Of a DNA stretch of 64,000 bases, positions 39,401 to 52,313 are shown in pieces (position 1 is the stretch's first letter; each line of letters opens with the position of its first letter). The notes beneath the pieces are model-generated. The model was not told the DNA's origin. It was given only the letters and a program-made list of their open reading frames with translations, and searched no databases. The translations under genes and the position numbers were made by a program. Source of the DNA: Nephromyces sp. MM_2019 (lineage: Eukaryota; Apicomplexa; Aconoidasida; Nephromycida); NCBI GenBank assembly GCA_015657535.1, contig JADHZB010000759.1:62001-126000 (forward strand). Direction: 5' to 3'.

Positions 39401-42166
39401 TCATGCGATCGACCAGGCATGTGTATGCATCAATTTGATAGCAATATCGGCCTACTTTCATGTTTTTCGCGTTGAAGGATCTTTAAGTACGACTATCTCT
39501 CTATCTCACGCAGGCTGAAAGCTATAAGCATGGCGAAGTAATTGATAAGGATTCCGCATACCAATATGAGAGATACTTTCAGTTAGATTTGCGCTACGCA
39601 GCCACGGCATGGCTATCACACTTTCGGGCAATGTTGTCTCTTCCTCCGTCGCCCGATGCATACTATGACTTCTATTCGCATTACAAGAACTTAGGCATCG
39701 ACGATTATTCAGACGAGGCGCTCGGTGGCGACTTCAGGGGTATTCATTCCATAGACTGCCACATGGCTGATAGAAATGCAACGATACCTCCACCTTTTTT
39801 TCAGGAGAATGAATCATCCGAAAAAGAAAATAATGGGACAAAATTTATTGAGAAGAGTGCGCAAGCTACTGTAATAAATTTAAACTACAACTTCCTCAAT
39901 AGAAATTTTACATATTCTTGTGAGTTTATTAAGAATCTGTTTGAAGACGTAAGTTATGAAGAGGGCAAAGCAGGAGCTCCAGACTCCATCTTTTCTTTGC
40001 CGACTATGTTCTCGGATAATAGGGAACGGCGGACCAGTGACAGCTGGGCAACGTTAAAAGAGTTGAGAGCAGATGTTCTTAGGCAAAAAAAAGGAAAGAG
40101 CAGCATTAAGCCATGCTATAAAGCTGGGTTAGAGGAACACAGCTATCAAGAGGATATAAAACTGGAAGATGAAGATGCAAAAGAATATATAGAGATGTCC
40201 GAAACTTTTTTTATCGGCTCACTACGATCGATTCGTAGTGCTAAAGATGTAATAACATACAGTAAACTAGGTTTGCCATTATTATGCATAAAAAGGAGAG
40301 ATAAAAGAAAGGAAGAATCCCAATTTCTTTATTCTTGGGAAGTTGATTCGCTCTCTAGAAGATTATTTGGAGAATATATAAATAACACTGTTCAGAATCT
40401 TAAAAAAGTCAAGAAGCTATCCTTTTATTTTTCTGGAGTAAGTCTAAAGCCCCATATTGGCTTGGCATTCAAGGTAATGGTCTAACCATTCATTCAGCGT
40501 TAATTTCGCAAGATTTTGTACCTTCATAAGTACTTATATTCAAACAGTGACAGGTTATTAATACTTAGCTTGGTAGTGGATATTGCCCTTACTTTCTAGA
40601 AAATAACTATGATCTTTGTGATATTTTGGCACCTCAATGCCAAAGCCATGGTGATCATAGCGTTTAGTTCAACTGATACTTAAAAATTCCTTTGAACATT
40701 CAGTACATTTTGCGTTGTCTGTACAAAAGATGAGTTGTTTTTTATCGCGAAAAAGTCGCCATTTGTAATTATCAAAATTTTATTTTGTGCCCACTTATTA
40801 ACCTGATCCAACTGTTCCTACCAGGAGGCTGTGGGGAAAAAATTGTAAGATTTAAGGTCATTAATAAAATTTAATAGGGATTGATGAAGCTTAGCAATCA
40901 CGCTAATGACTATATATTCTCTAGTGTATCAATTTTGCTGAAGTGCATTTTTTTTCCAGGATGAAACGCGCTGCCAATATTCATAATAGGCGGGTACTTA
41001 CGTTTCAGTGAACTCTCATGTTATATCATTCAATATTTACAAAAATATTCCGACTATGCTTCTTTACTGAAAAGTTTGGTAAAGCTAGGCCGGTTTAAAT
41101 TTTTAAAAGAATAAGCTAGCATTCGACATGCGGTTTCTTTGTAGTAATATCTAACTTACTCCCCTAACCTTTGATGAACAGCACATACTGAGCAATATGG
41201 AGCGAGGAACTCAGTTACTTATGGAGAGTTACAGAGGCCTTCCTATTCAGGAACCCACGACCCTTGAAATCCATGATATACAGAACAAAAATAAAAGCTA
41301 TATGGCCGCGCTAGAGTGTTTCCGTGTTGCATTTCAAGATTCTAGAGAGGTGCGCTAATGCCAAGAAAAAAGAATGCTCGCAATAAAAATTATCGTTTCA
41401 ATGAATTCTCTGGGTTTATTCGTGATTTCCTTTTTGTATGGTCTTCTTTGCCAAAAATGTAGATTTTTCAATGTATGCTGTGACAAGAGTTTTTTCATAT
41501 AGCAGAAGCCTGCCTTGCTGTCTTTATTTGTTTTTTGGCCCACTTCCGGCAGATAAATCTCTTGGCTACTTGCATATTCTTCGCTTTTTCCACACTTCAT
41601 GCTTGATATAAATATTTTTACTCTAAACCCTTTACTGGAAATAAATTCCGTTGAGCGATACCACAACTGCGGGCATTCCCGCCTACCGCATGCGCTACAA
41701 ATTCGCTTATTTTTAGAGTAATCACCATTACAGTTTAATTTTTGCCATCGGGAGTTGGCGCCAAAAAGCGCTTATCAATGATTTCGGCCGCTTGTAACCA
41801 CAGGAGCTCATGTCAACATCCTACCACAGTCTTCCTCAGCTGAAAAATTGCCTAGCGACTCTTCAAAAGCATGTTTCTTTCTTTTGGAATGGAAAGTGAT
41901 ACCAATCCCCCCTATAGAACTAATATTTTATCTCATGAATTCTCATCCTCGTTGAATCATTCATGAGTGAATACTGTTGCAAAATAGCAGGCGGAATGTT
42001 CCAATTCAATCCCACCGTATGTTGCAACATATATTGATTTCTTCAGTTACTAAATGATGAATCGCTGCTACCCAGCCGGGACGTCACTCGAGCCTTCTGG
42101 TTTGCTGTAGATCTTCCGGTTCTCCTACCAATCAGCCTTCTCTTAGTAAGCACATTTATTCGGTAA
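36411..42166 (+). CDS. PIGS: GPI transamidase subunit PIG-S (Gpi17)
   Basis: Six exons: 36411-37493, 37660-37908, 38683-38961, 39514-40437, 41182-41349 and 42047-42166. Every intron is phase 0; 940 residues result. PIG-S is an ER-membrane subunit of the GPI transamidase (with GPI8/PIG-K, GAA1, PIG-T and PIG-U), which attaches GPI anchors to proteins. It has the family's topology: a short basic N-terminus, TM at about 10-27 (IIIHALWTGICILVFFL), a large lumenal domain, and a C-terminal TM at about 919-939 (WFAVDLPVLLPISLLLV). Lumenal landmarks align in order with human PIG-S: the FIMESQV strand (human FSVDSQI), the LVAYFSK / SIFVFQPLE block, FQLDLRYAATAWLSHFRAMLSL, SWEVDSLSRRLFGEYINNT, and MAALECFRVAFQDSRE before the last TM. 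Human PIG-S has 555 residues; the extra length lies mostly in exon 1 (lysine- and asparagine-rich, KKKTKKPDGKS) and exon 4. Start: ATG 36411 in context CACCATGG. Exon 1 could instead end at a later donor (GCTG then GTAAAA). The stop overlaps a perfect donor (CGGTAAGTAG), so a further exon is possible. Confidence 0.85.
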
Positions 42167-44427
42167 GTAGTTTCTTCCTGCTTCACGAAAGTACTGCAAT
42201 CCTAACAGCGTTTTTTAAACGATTTACTAGCATTTCACTGCATTGCGCACCAAAAATTTATTCATATTTAGAGTGCCTGGCAAGTATTTTGAGCTTTAGA
42301 AAATCATATGGATGTCAAAAAAAACTTCACCACCTGCAATGGCGAATTCTGTTCCCAGTAGCTTGTCTAGCAAAGGAATCGAGCAAAATCTGATAGCTAC
42401 AGGACTACAGCAAAATCCAAATAAGAAACTGGTGCAAATCCAGCTCATAATCAATATGCTGAAAACCTGATGTCTTCAATATAAGAGCCCTCAGAGTTCC
42501 CTTAGTTAGAAAAGGAAGGAGCGGTACTCCGATGGCCTGAAATAATATTGGTATCACGTATATATATTTCTCTAGGCAGCAATTCTACTCGAGGATAAAA
42601 GCACTATCAAATTGGTTAATTCTGGTTTATATGATAAGACTGAGAATTATCCTTGTAGAGTAAGAGGCAACCAGTATCTCCTCATATCAAATATAGTGTA
42701 TGTGCTAGATGATTAATGGACAGACTTATGCTTTTTCAGGAGGAGCCGCGCTCGCGAACGCAGTCTGAAGAAAGATTTCTTGGAAGGAAAACCTTTCAGT
42801 AAAACTATTTGAGCTAGTTGAGCTCGTTACTCATCCCCTATGTAAAGTTGAATCCTCGGGATGTAACTCTCTATGCAGCGTTCCAGCATAGCAAACCTAC
42901 GTCGAGACCCGTAGTGTAGGCTTTCCCAAAAATTAACTCTGACTTTGCTTTCGTCTATGTATTGAAGGTATTACAAGCACAACTTGTTAATAGCAATAAA
43001 ACTAGCTGCACCTAACGAGGTAAATAACACATACAATTTTCCTGAATCGATTAAGGTAATCCTTGACAGTGTTTGGTTATGCATTAATTCTTAGATCAAG
43101 CGGTGGAAATGGATTAGCTAGCTACCTAAGTTCTTTAGTGCAATAAGTGCTCACTTTATACAATGGAACTCTACTTGATACTAAGAATTTTGTACCGCGA
43201 TTTTTCGCCCATCTTTCTCTATAAACAAATCCTATTGACTGCCACTCCATCTACCCTGTGAAATTATTAAAGAGTACATTTAAATAATACGAAGTGCACC
43301 CTTTCGTGCGAGATCTTGGGTAAAAACACAATTGTAAATATGAATTCGTCCAGCGTCAGTTTTGTGCCTGGAGAATAACTACGATTACTACTAAAAATAT
43401 TCACGGAGTCCAAAACAAAGAATTGGGAGCATCTTTTTGGTAGTAATTTGAAATTTCATGGCATGACCTGTCTTAAGATTTCAGCATCATAACCCAAGTT
43501 AGCTTTTAACTATTAGGTTTGCTGATAGAAGTATTTATTGATGATACCATCCATATTCACAGGGAAGGCTTGATTTTGCATGGTTGTTTAATTGCAGGCA
43601 AAGGCAGCGACGTTCACAATCAAAGTGGTCTGTTGGTCTTCTCATGCACAATAAAATAATGTACTTCAATGCGAAAAAAAACTTAATTAAGCAGCTCAAA
43701 TGTGTCACAAGGATCCAACATAGTGTTGATATTCTATTGCCCAGTTTCCTCCACCTGCTAACTTAAAAAATTCAACACAGATCAAGTTAAGATTGTAGTA
43801 CGGCTTTTCAAATGTATGCCTTCTACGCCCATATAGGTCAAAAACTGTAGGCAGCCATCTGTATGATGCCGAGATTTTAAATGCAAGTTGCAGGCATAGT
43901 GCACATGACCTTCATTTTTTAGATTGTGGAAAGCAAGTAGAAAACTTGAAACACTAACAATAACTGCTCTATCGAAATTGATTGAATGAATCTGCGCTTC
44001 AAATTAGACTGCTTAAGCCAAGTCATGGTATGATAGTGAAATGCTTAAATAAAGTTTAAAATTATTTCAATTCGTGCTCTCTTTACTCGAGCATAATTAG
44101 TATAGCACTTTCAAAGCGGGGAAGACTCAGCTCTTGATTTAAAACCGGATTTTTTTCTGGCGCATGATCAAAGCATGACCACAATATTTTTATTTTGGGA
44201 GATTATAAAAGAATATATGCTCGGGTAATCAGGTAACCAGTTAAATGTGTTAACATTATTCTCTTTTTTATTTGTGCACAGAATTATGGGTCACCTAACG
44301 CAATATTAATCGATTAACTCATTTAGACCAAACTTTTTACCAGTATGCTCAATTAACAAAGTGGCTCAACTTTTGCAAGTAAACCTAGTGAAATACGCAT
44401 TTTTGGATACTAAACCCCCCGCAGCAT
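42167..44427. other. Convergent intergenic region PIG-S / syntaxin-18
   Basis: Between the 3' ends of PIG-S (+) and the syntaxin-18-like gene (-). At 43584-43766 (+) a 60-codon frame with CAG acceptor context near 43598 reads a basic RQRQRRSQSKW segment; it could be an alternative last PIG-S exon joined at the donor overlapping the stop, but this is weak. Nothing else was recognised. Confidence 0.4.
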
Positions 44428-46195
44428 CTACCAACTAACTTTGGAGGATTTTATAAGATCATAAAATAGGATAATGCACGCAGCTATGGTGAAAAAAAGC
44501 ATCATCCATATATTAATCGATGAATCGTTTGTGGCAGCCGCCTTCATATTATCAGTACCGTCAGTTACAAGTCTTGTAGTCTCATCTAGTACAGAAATAA
44601 CCTGGTTACTTCTTTCGGCTTGTTCATAGACCTGTTGCAGCATACATACAGGGTATTGCAGAATTATTCATGCCTATAATTTGAAGTTACTCGTATTTCC
44701 TTGGAAATGGGAATAGAAGCAAAGAAAATAACACTCATTAGAATCCAGATTCAAGCATGGTAAAAGATCTTTAGAAAATTGTAAGCAAGTTAACAAAGAA
44801 AAAAAACTAGTGAGAATGAAAATAATGTACGTGAAAGTATGAATCAAAACTGCTTAGGAAGAAAGTGAAAGAGAACAAAGAATATCTTAATCAAGCCTGT
44901 TTCGTATTGCGATAAAAGCACAGTGACTACTGGTATCACTAGTAAGAAAGCGCAAATAGCAGTGAAATAGATATGTAGGAAACCGTCTTTTTGACCCAAG
45001 GAGTAGATGAGGAAATGTATGGCAAAAAACAGCGATTTCTGCATGTATTGCTTGCCTACTACAACCAGCGGGATTGAATCATTGAGGAGCTAAATATGCT
45101 CAAATCACATGGCAAGCAGCTTTCTTTAATTTGGTGCTAGTACTAAAGATAAAACTTTTCAGCTTATCGAGAAGCCGGCGAACAGGGCTATCAAGAAATA
45201 AATACTTAGCGGAAACAAAGGCTTTATTTTGCGCGTGCACTAGCCACAAGTCATGCAATACGCAAATACGTTAACAGGGAAGCTCGGCTACAACTAAGGC
45301 TAAAACTGCCTACCTCCGCAGCAAAGATATCCAAAATAGCAGATATTTGCCCCAATTTCGTACTGGAGTGTACAATAGCAGCCATATCTTCTTCTCGGCG
45401 AGCAAGCAGCATTGCTGCCTCATTGTCCAGAAATTCTGGGACTGCAGTTCCACTATGTGAGAGAATATCCCCCATGTTTTTACTATCAATAAAATCATTT
45501 TGTGCTGCATTCTGCTTTATTTCTTTATTCTTTCCAAAATTTGTGGCGAGCGTGAGTTTTGCATCGTCCATATTTCCGGAGTACGGCACACTATTCAGAG
45601 CTACTTTCCTGTCCCCGGGAACTATCTCATTTTTTGAAGCGAGAAAGTAAGCCCTCAAACTAACCGCATCCACTTCTTTATATCCACATTTTCCCCCATG
45701 TCTTCTACGGATACTGCAGAAGCTCTTTGATATCAATGCAGTGTTAGGTGGCTCCATTGAGAAGACTGAAGTTAACGAACTCCCCAAAGTATGCTCCGAA
45801 CTTATGAGTAGTTGCTCGAGATACTTAAATTTGGAAGACTCAACGCTTAAAGCTTCCACAAGATCTTCAACTATTGAATTACGTACTTTCGAGTTACCTT
45901 GAGCCACGGAAAAACCGGACACTTCATTTGCTTCATTCTTAAGTATCTCAAGCATCAAGTAGCAGTGGCTGAGCTTTGCACCCTGCTTACTGAAAGCTAT
46001 CCTATCAACCGGGTAGCTTAAGGAAGATAAAATTTTGGAAAACCCATGTATTTCTGTCTTCAAATTACGAGCATGCGCCACGAAACTGTCTGGCTGAGGG
46101 TTGAAATAGTGCTTGGGATACAACGCCTTGCCATGGTACTTACCCGTCAAAGATTGCTGCTCGCAAAGAGCGCGGAATTCCGTGGTTCTCTCCAT
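44428..46195 (-). CDS. Syntaxin-18/Ufe1-type Qa-SNARE
   Basis: Two exons on the minus strand, 46195-45314 and 44631-44428, phase 0, 361 residues. Syntaxin-18/Ufe1 is the ER Qa-SNARE for fusion of Golgi-derived (COPI) vesicles. The N-terminus MERTTEF resembles the family start, followed by SFVAHARNLKTEI (matching the SSRAREVISHI region of STX18) and a helical domain. The SNARE motif covers about residues 262-330: LARREEDMAAIVHSSTKLGQ, ILDIFAAE, then VYEQAERSNQVISVLDETTRLV. Q298 occupies the zero-layer position, making it a Q-SNARE. A C-terminal anchor (NIWMMLFFTIAACIILFYDLI) ends in a very short tail; the IW-LFF---LFYD pattern matches STX18 (VWILFF---LFLD) and not syntaxins 1, 5 or 16. The intron splits the SNARE motif three residues before the zero layer. 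An upstream in-frame ATG at 46234 would add 13 residues. A strong internal donor (ACGG then GTAAGT, at 46143) is apparently not used; see findings. Confidence 0.87.
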
Positions 46196-47422
46196 ACTTA
46201 GGGGGAGGATGGAGAGCAAGCAACCCATGAACACTCATGCTCAGCCGCGAAGGCAAAATGATACTTTAGAGTATCGTCGACATATGTATAATACCCATGT
46301 TGAAACATCAAGCCGTCTGGAAAATCGGCAGATCATTCGAGAAAATTAAAGGAACACATGCCATCTCTGTTAGCATTTTCGTCCGCATAAAGCAAGACTG
46401 AAACTTGATGTACTGCAAATCACTCTAGCACTCAGAGCTATTGAGTTCGGCAGGGATCATTTCAAAAAATGCGTAATCAAGAAAAAATTGAGCGAAGCCG
46501 CTGACCGCGAAGGGCGTCAATCCAACTGCTAGCTCAAGCGCGGGTATTAAATGAGAGTGTGCACCCATTTAGGGATTATGTTTATACAAACAATCCCATG
46601 CTTGTGGAAAAAGCGCTACATGGTAGCAGTGTCCCCCGAAACCATACAAATGGCAAGCTCGTCGAAATCCACAAGCGGTAGAATATATCTAGCTCTTTCA
46701 AACATAGAAGCAATGATTTAAATTGAGTGTACCTTAGTGCCCGTGGCCCTAGAGAATATACCAAAGCTAAACGTATTCCTCACGGTTATTGCTTGCCCTG
46801 CTGAAGACGCTGTAGGACATGTTTAATGAAACGCACGGCAAAGCATAATAAGCTATATCTCTGCAGTATTGCACGTGCCTGCTTTTGGTTGCTCACCCTT
46901 ACAGAAGGTGAAACATGACGCACAGTAGGCAAACTTTAACTTCTTTTTCATACGTTTAGCCAACATGCTCTGTAAAATTTCAGCGTTTGCATGCAGTACC
47001 TTTTACATTTGGCAGCATGTCCGCCTACCGCTGCACCGAATACAAACTGAGGCACGCGTAATGGGAGCATTCGTTGAGATACATATAAAGGTTGCTTGGA
47101 TAGGGGTTATCGCACATTACGCTACTTGTTAGCTGGCAAATACAATATGATAACACCCCTTGGGGCTGGGCAAGAAGCACTGCCCACGTATTGCTTACAA
47201 AGCACTCACAGCCAAACGCTTACAACGCAAGACATATCGAGGGCTTGCTAAAATTCAGGTCATCCAAGGCACACATCGTATAAGCATTGGTAACTTTACA
47301 TACATGGCCACGACGTATGAATAATATTACCCTGAGACTGCTATGCTTATCATAATTTCTCTTGTATCTCCACGGCAGTGTCTTCATAGCGGGAAATGCG
47401 AGGATTTACTTCGGCATGCCCC

Positions 47423-47454
47423 CAAAAAAAGCTGAAAATCTTCTGCTTTTTTTG
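47423..47454. repeat. Perfect inverted repeat, 10 bp arms
   Basis: CAAAAAAAGC at 47423-47432 and GCTTTTTTTG at 47445-47454 pair perfectly around a 12-base loop. In either strand the transcript would form a hairpin ending in a U-run or A-run. It stands alone, downstream (on the minus strand) of the small frame at 47632-47814. Function unknown. Confidence 0.7.
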
Positions 47455-47631
47455 TTGTTAATTCTCGCAGTATCCACCTTTTAAGTCGAACACGATCGAA
47501 CCACAAAATCCGCCAAAGTAACCAAGTTGCCGCTCAACTCTGAGGCTTGTCCCTAGGTTGCTTCCAGCTCTTGCCTGCACATATTTGGCAGCAATTAACT
47601 TATACTTGAGGAGCCCATGTAAACGGGGATG

Positions 47632-47814
47632 TTACAGCGATTTCATAACCGTGCCATATTCTGTGTCATATTTTACTTCTTCAAGTTGCGTTCCTCGCCT
47701 TCCAAGATCAACGAGTATGACCTCCCCATCTAGATAATATGCACCACTATAGAGCGTTTCACTACTGCAAGGCATATCCTCGAAGGTGAAAACGGGCTGG
47801 AAAGGCGCCTTCAT
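47632..47814 (-). CDS. Possible small protein or exon, unrecognised
   Basis: A 60-codon minus-strand frame from ATG to TAA that looks more protein-like than its surroundings: KAPFQPVFTFEDMPC, then SGAYYLDGEVILVDLGRRG and a charged end. Overlapping it upstream, 47762-47971 is open in another frame from an ATG. I do not recognise either product. An acceptor-like CAG lies about 32 bases before the ATG, but the sequence after it has an in-frame stop, so the ATG itself would be the start. It may be chance. Confidence 0.2.
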   Translation of the reverse strand: MKAPFQPVFTFEDMPCSSETLYSGAYYLDGEVILVDLGRRGTQLEEVKYDTEYGTVMKSL

Positions 47815-50800
47815 GATATCGTTTTCCGTTTGACGTTATGCTGAATCCAAAATCATACGAATGTCTGGCAGTGAAAGTCATCCATTTGTTAACGGAAAAA
47901 TATGAAGTGTCTTGGCGTATTGCTACGTAGCTTTGGCTCCTGCAGTTCACATGGCTCATATTACCCACCATGCGCCATAAGTAAAGTAAAAACCTGTTGG
48001 TTAGGTGCGTAGTAATGAGTTCTACCGTCTATCAAGGAAAACTAAGTCTAAACACGGCAACGTAGACTAGCTTTAATTCAATTAGACAGCGCAACAGCCT
48101 TTAACCTCGCGATCTTAGGCATGTATATCCTTAGCAATCTTTCCAAGTTCAACACGACTGAACGCTGGTAGCACAGCAGCCCAGAAGGTCCTCACTACGC
48201 GTAACATCTCACAGTATTGCTAAGGGAAAAAGTATAAACTAGTGCAAGGTATCATGAGACACTATGTTTGGATGCATTTATGACACTCTTTCGCATGTGC
48301 AGACCCGGGAACAAGGAAGAATATCGGCATGTACATGCCTTTAGCGTAGCTTATTCACCGTAGAAAAGCACTGAGCCAGACGTTTAAAAGTCCTACTCAG
48401 ACCAGGGAAAGCGGTGGAAAAATTGACGCCGCGGTCATAGCGAGAGTAAGCAAAGAACCTCAAATATTTCAGGACAACTCTAGGCCACGGAAATTTCGTA
48501 TTTCAGCAATGGTTAGGGAAATTTTAAACTGTAAGCGGTATATCGTGCCTAATTTTACGTGAAGACTATAACAACTAACCCCGTGATTGGATACCACTTC
48601 ATGATAAAATGCCGACAAGTTGAAGCATAACATTGTATTGCAAACACTGTACTAGAACCCCACGCTTGTAACAGCTCTCACAGAGATGCAAGATGTAACT
48701 TGGCTCGCCAAAGACCACAAGCCTGCACATGACGCTATGTTACCGATACGGGGGTCCTAGAATATCTTCCGATACACAAGCGATATTCATCTCATCCATA
48801 TAAGGAACCACGATGAGTCTGTTACTGCCATGATATAAGAGCCAGTGGGAAAGAATGCTAATCGTCATGAGGGCTCAGTTCGATGCAACTTTTAAATTAC
48901 CATATGGCTATGGATAACTCATTAAAATCGAGATTTCCTTGCACGGTAAGGGAGGCCACGTGCGCAGACAGGGTCCATGCTCTCTATAGTAATTAAGAGA
49001 ACAGAGGCATGCAGCCTCACTCCGATGTGGCGGCAAGTGCAGTGACTTGATATCATGCTAGAATTCAATAAGGCTCCAAAAGGACAGTCCAAAAAGACCT
49101 AAATCTAAGCTCGGGTAACTTGTAATGCTCACATAAGCTAATCTTACGCAATACATAGGGGCGCTCGACATGGCTTTCTGGCAGCAAGGTCACGCAGCAC
49201 TCCACATTCGAACCCACAAAATTAAAGACAAAAAGACGCCAATCATAATGGTAAAGTCCTGTAACGAATGCAGAGCTGAAGCACGCATTCATGAAAAATA
49301 CCCTAGTCTACAACTCGCCAAGGAAGGGCCAAGTATGCCATACAATGATTTGTGTCAACATGCTGATATTTCGGCGCCATATTTAAATTCAAAAACATAA
49401 TTAAGAAAATTTTATACGGAACCCATGCAAAAACCTCCAAGCTTACCTGTGATGAATGGAAGAAAAGTTAGCTTAGTACTAAGGACAAGTTATAAATGCA
49501 ACCACTAGAGGTACAAAATTAGCATTTTCACTCATAGGATAGGGCTGCAACAAGGGAAATTACAATTAACCTGTCATCGCTAAGCTTGGACTGTCCCATT
49601 ACGTCCAGAACAGTCTTAGTAAAGCGAAGACTTGCCATAAAATAAGATCAGAAATCACAGGTCCTTCAGAGCATACACTTTAAAACCGCATGCTATGAAC
49701 TATGCAACAGCTTGCAATAAACGCACCGCATAACGGGGACGCATGAATCTAGGGTTCTGAACGCGGAAGAAACCGTATCGTTAGGCTTGCTTGAACAACA
49801 TCTTGAGCATAGTAAACAGGTTAGTAAGATTATTTCCCGTTATTTCTTAAGCTACTTCATAGCAAAATTAAGCTTTCCCAACTCAGACGAATACAGCTGT
49901 CCACTATGTGCATATATTTAAGAGCACGGGATCCATTCATAAACGAATCGTGACACGTAAAATTGGAAGAGACAGCAGAAACAGAGGGCGCTTGGGTTCC
50001 AAACTCTAGGGACCAGCTAAATGGGCATGTGGCTTCTGACTTCATGTATAGCATTATGATATGTAAACTCATTGCTGAAGCACCTGAGAGCTGCTAGAGT
50101 ACCAAGATTGCCAGCAGTGATGAACCTATGAAATTGAATTCCTTGCAACTGCCAATCGGGGTCACACGTAAAATTAAAAAAGGATCAAAAACTGATGCTA
50201 ATATCATTAATAGTTCATTTGAATCTAGGTTAAACTATAGACGACTTCCACGGGTAAATAATCTTTTTATACTAGTTAATAACGAATAGGTGCTCTTACA
50301 CCGGAAAAATGGCAGTGACATGAACAAATGAGATGAAGCAAGCAAACATCTGGGACAGAAATACTGCCAAGAGCTGCAAATAACTGTTCGACAGAGCTAA
50401 TACATAAATATTGGACATAGGCAGCCAATGTATTGGTAGAACAGGCGCATAAGCTGCAGCCTTGAATCACCGAGTCAAAGCCTCAATGCTTAAAACCCAC
50501 ATGGACAAACTTCTTATGAGTAAGTCAGTTATCGTTGGCATAACTGAGCGTATAGAAGGCAGAGCTTAATAAGCACATCAAATGTTATAAGCGATGATGG
50601 ATCATTCCGACAGCAACAGCCAAGAGCATGTACGATCTTAGGCATATACTAAGGCGATCAAATTGCCAATAGTTAAATTAGAAGTGTAATAGTTAAGACA
50701 ACATTCCAAAATATCACAAAATAAACGCAATTATCTGCTATTTACTGCTTCAAGCATTATTGGAAAGGCAAACCTGCCTTCCTTAAAGCAACATGTGCCA

Positions 50801-52313
50801 GGGTAGCATTACAGTAACCTACTTATTAATATAAAACGCATGCAGGGCTTGCATAGATACTAAAACAGACATAAAAATAGCACCGTTGATACCCTAATTT
50901 TCCATTGATAGTGCCTTACAATTGTAGGCGCTCCTCTCCGTGTAAAAAGAACGCAATAAGTGATAATTTGAAACCAAAATGAGTTTGTTTGAATGAAAGA
51001 AACGCGATACATTTGCATAATAACCAACAAAGGCGCATGCTGGCTATTTCATCGCAAGGAAACAGAACATCAAAGAATGGAAAAGGATACATTTTAAAGC
51101 AGTGTCAAACGAAGGAATGCGATCCATTGTCACATTCCATTCTGGACTTAACACTGGTCTAGCACGTGAAATAAAGCAGAAATTTATCATATATATTCCA
51201 AAAAAGTACCCATACTTGAGGATACAAAGGTATACAAGGAAAGGCTAAGAACAACAGAGACATTACCAACTAAAAATCAACGACAAGGAAAATATCTAGA
51301 GGGAGCTGCGTGGCTCTTGCAAGCATCACGCCAATTAGATGTTCACATATAAATGCATAACATATTGTAACATGGTTAACGTTAATCGCCAAACTACATA
51401 ACCAGGTGCTACCTTCAGTTTCAAGGAAATAAAACTCTGGACCAGCGCAATTCACAGAATTCAAAGAAGCCACAGCAAGACAGGGGCTATTAGCAGTAAT
51501 GCACACACAATCAGACCAAGTAATGCACTTCGAATTAGCACAAAATCGCAACCATTTGGCTACATAATGGCATAAATATAATAGAAATAAAAAAGAACTA
51601 CGATTTCAATGAAAGACTGTGATAACAATTTACTAGACGGAGTTAAACTCACGGTATAAACAATATATATAGGAATTCACTCTAATAAGACACTCAGTAT
51701 CATATCTCAGCGAATAAATTGGCAAGACAAATAATCATTCCGCCAAATTATTGACTACTAATCACGAGACAATGTGAGGAAATGTTTGCTACCAAAGAGA
51801 AGAAAGTATGAAATTAACATCATGTGGTGCAAATTGGGTTTACTGCGCCAAGACAAAAAAAATAAACGAAGGACTACATTCGTCAGGCTTGCTTTCATAG
51901 AAAAAATCGGAGACTATCCAAACAAATAAAAGAGGAAGTATTGAAGGCAGACGTGATATCTCTAATTCTTTGCTTCCATTTCTCGCCTGAATCTTGACTA
52001 AAACTTTTACCATGTGTGAGATACAGACACTAAACTCAATCTATAAGCTTTCATCAACGCCAAATTGATATAATCACCAATATACATAGATAATTAGCAT
52101 AAAACATGCAAATTTGACCAGCTCCAGTGATGTTCTTGCGAAACTTTTTTACAGATATATACTAAGAATTTGTCCACAGCAAAAATAAAAAAGCATACAA
52201 TAAAAGTTGCAAGCATTGCACTGCAAGGTTTTCCTCCAAGCGAATAACCAGTGATACTCCTACGAAAGCCTCTTCGCCATCCAAGTTCGGGTTAGCCAAC
52301 AGGAATAGTTCGA

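Larger units (their letters stand above)
46196..52313. other. 6 kb spacer between the two syntaxin genes
   Basis: No recognised gene. The left half (about 46.3-49.5 kb) is more GC-rich and less skewed than intronic DNA; the right half is A-rich on the plus strand. Two overlapping minus-strand frames at 47632-47971 look mildly protein-like and are listed separately as one possible small gene. A plus-strand frame 49170-49400 has no motif. A perfect 10-base inverted repeat lies at 47423-47454. The promoter of the syntaxin-18-like gene should lie just right of 46195. Confidence 0.45.

Noticed and set aside
40962..41000. Extra mini-exon in PIG-S after a CAG
   Set aside because: In the required phase it meets a stop after eight codons, and exons 4 and 5 join in frame without it.
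49190..49220. GGTTCGAAT-like T-arm on the minus strand, possible tRNA
   Set aside because: The five bases on either side of the loop do not pair and no acceptor, D or anticodon stems are present.
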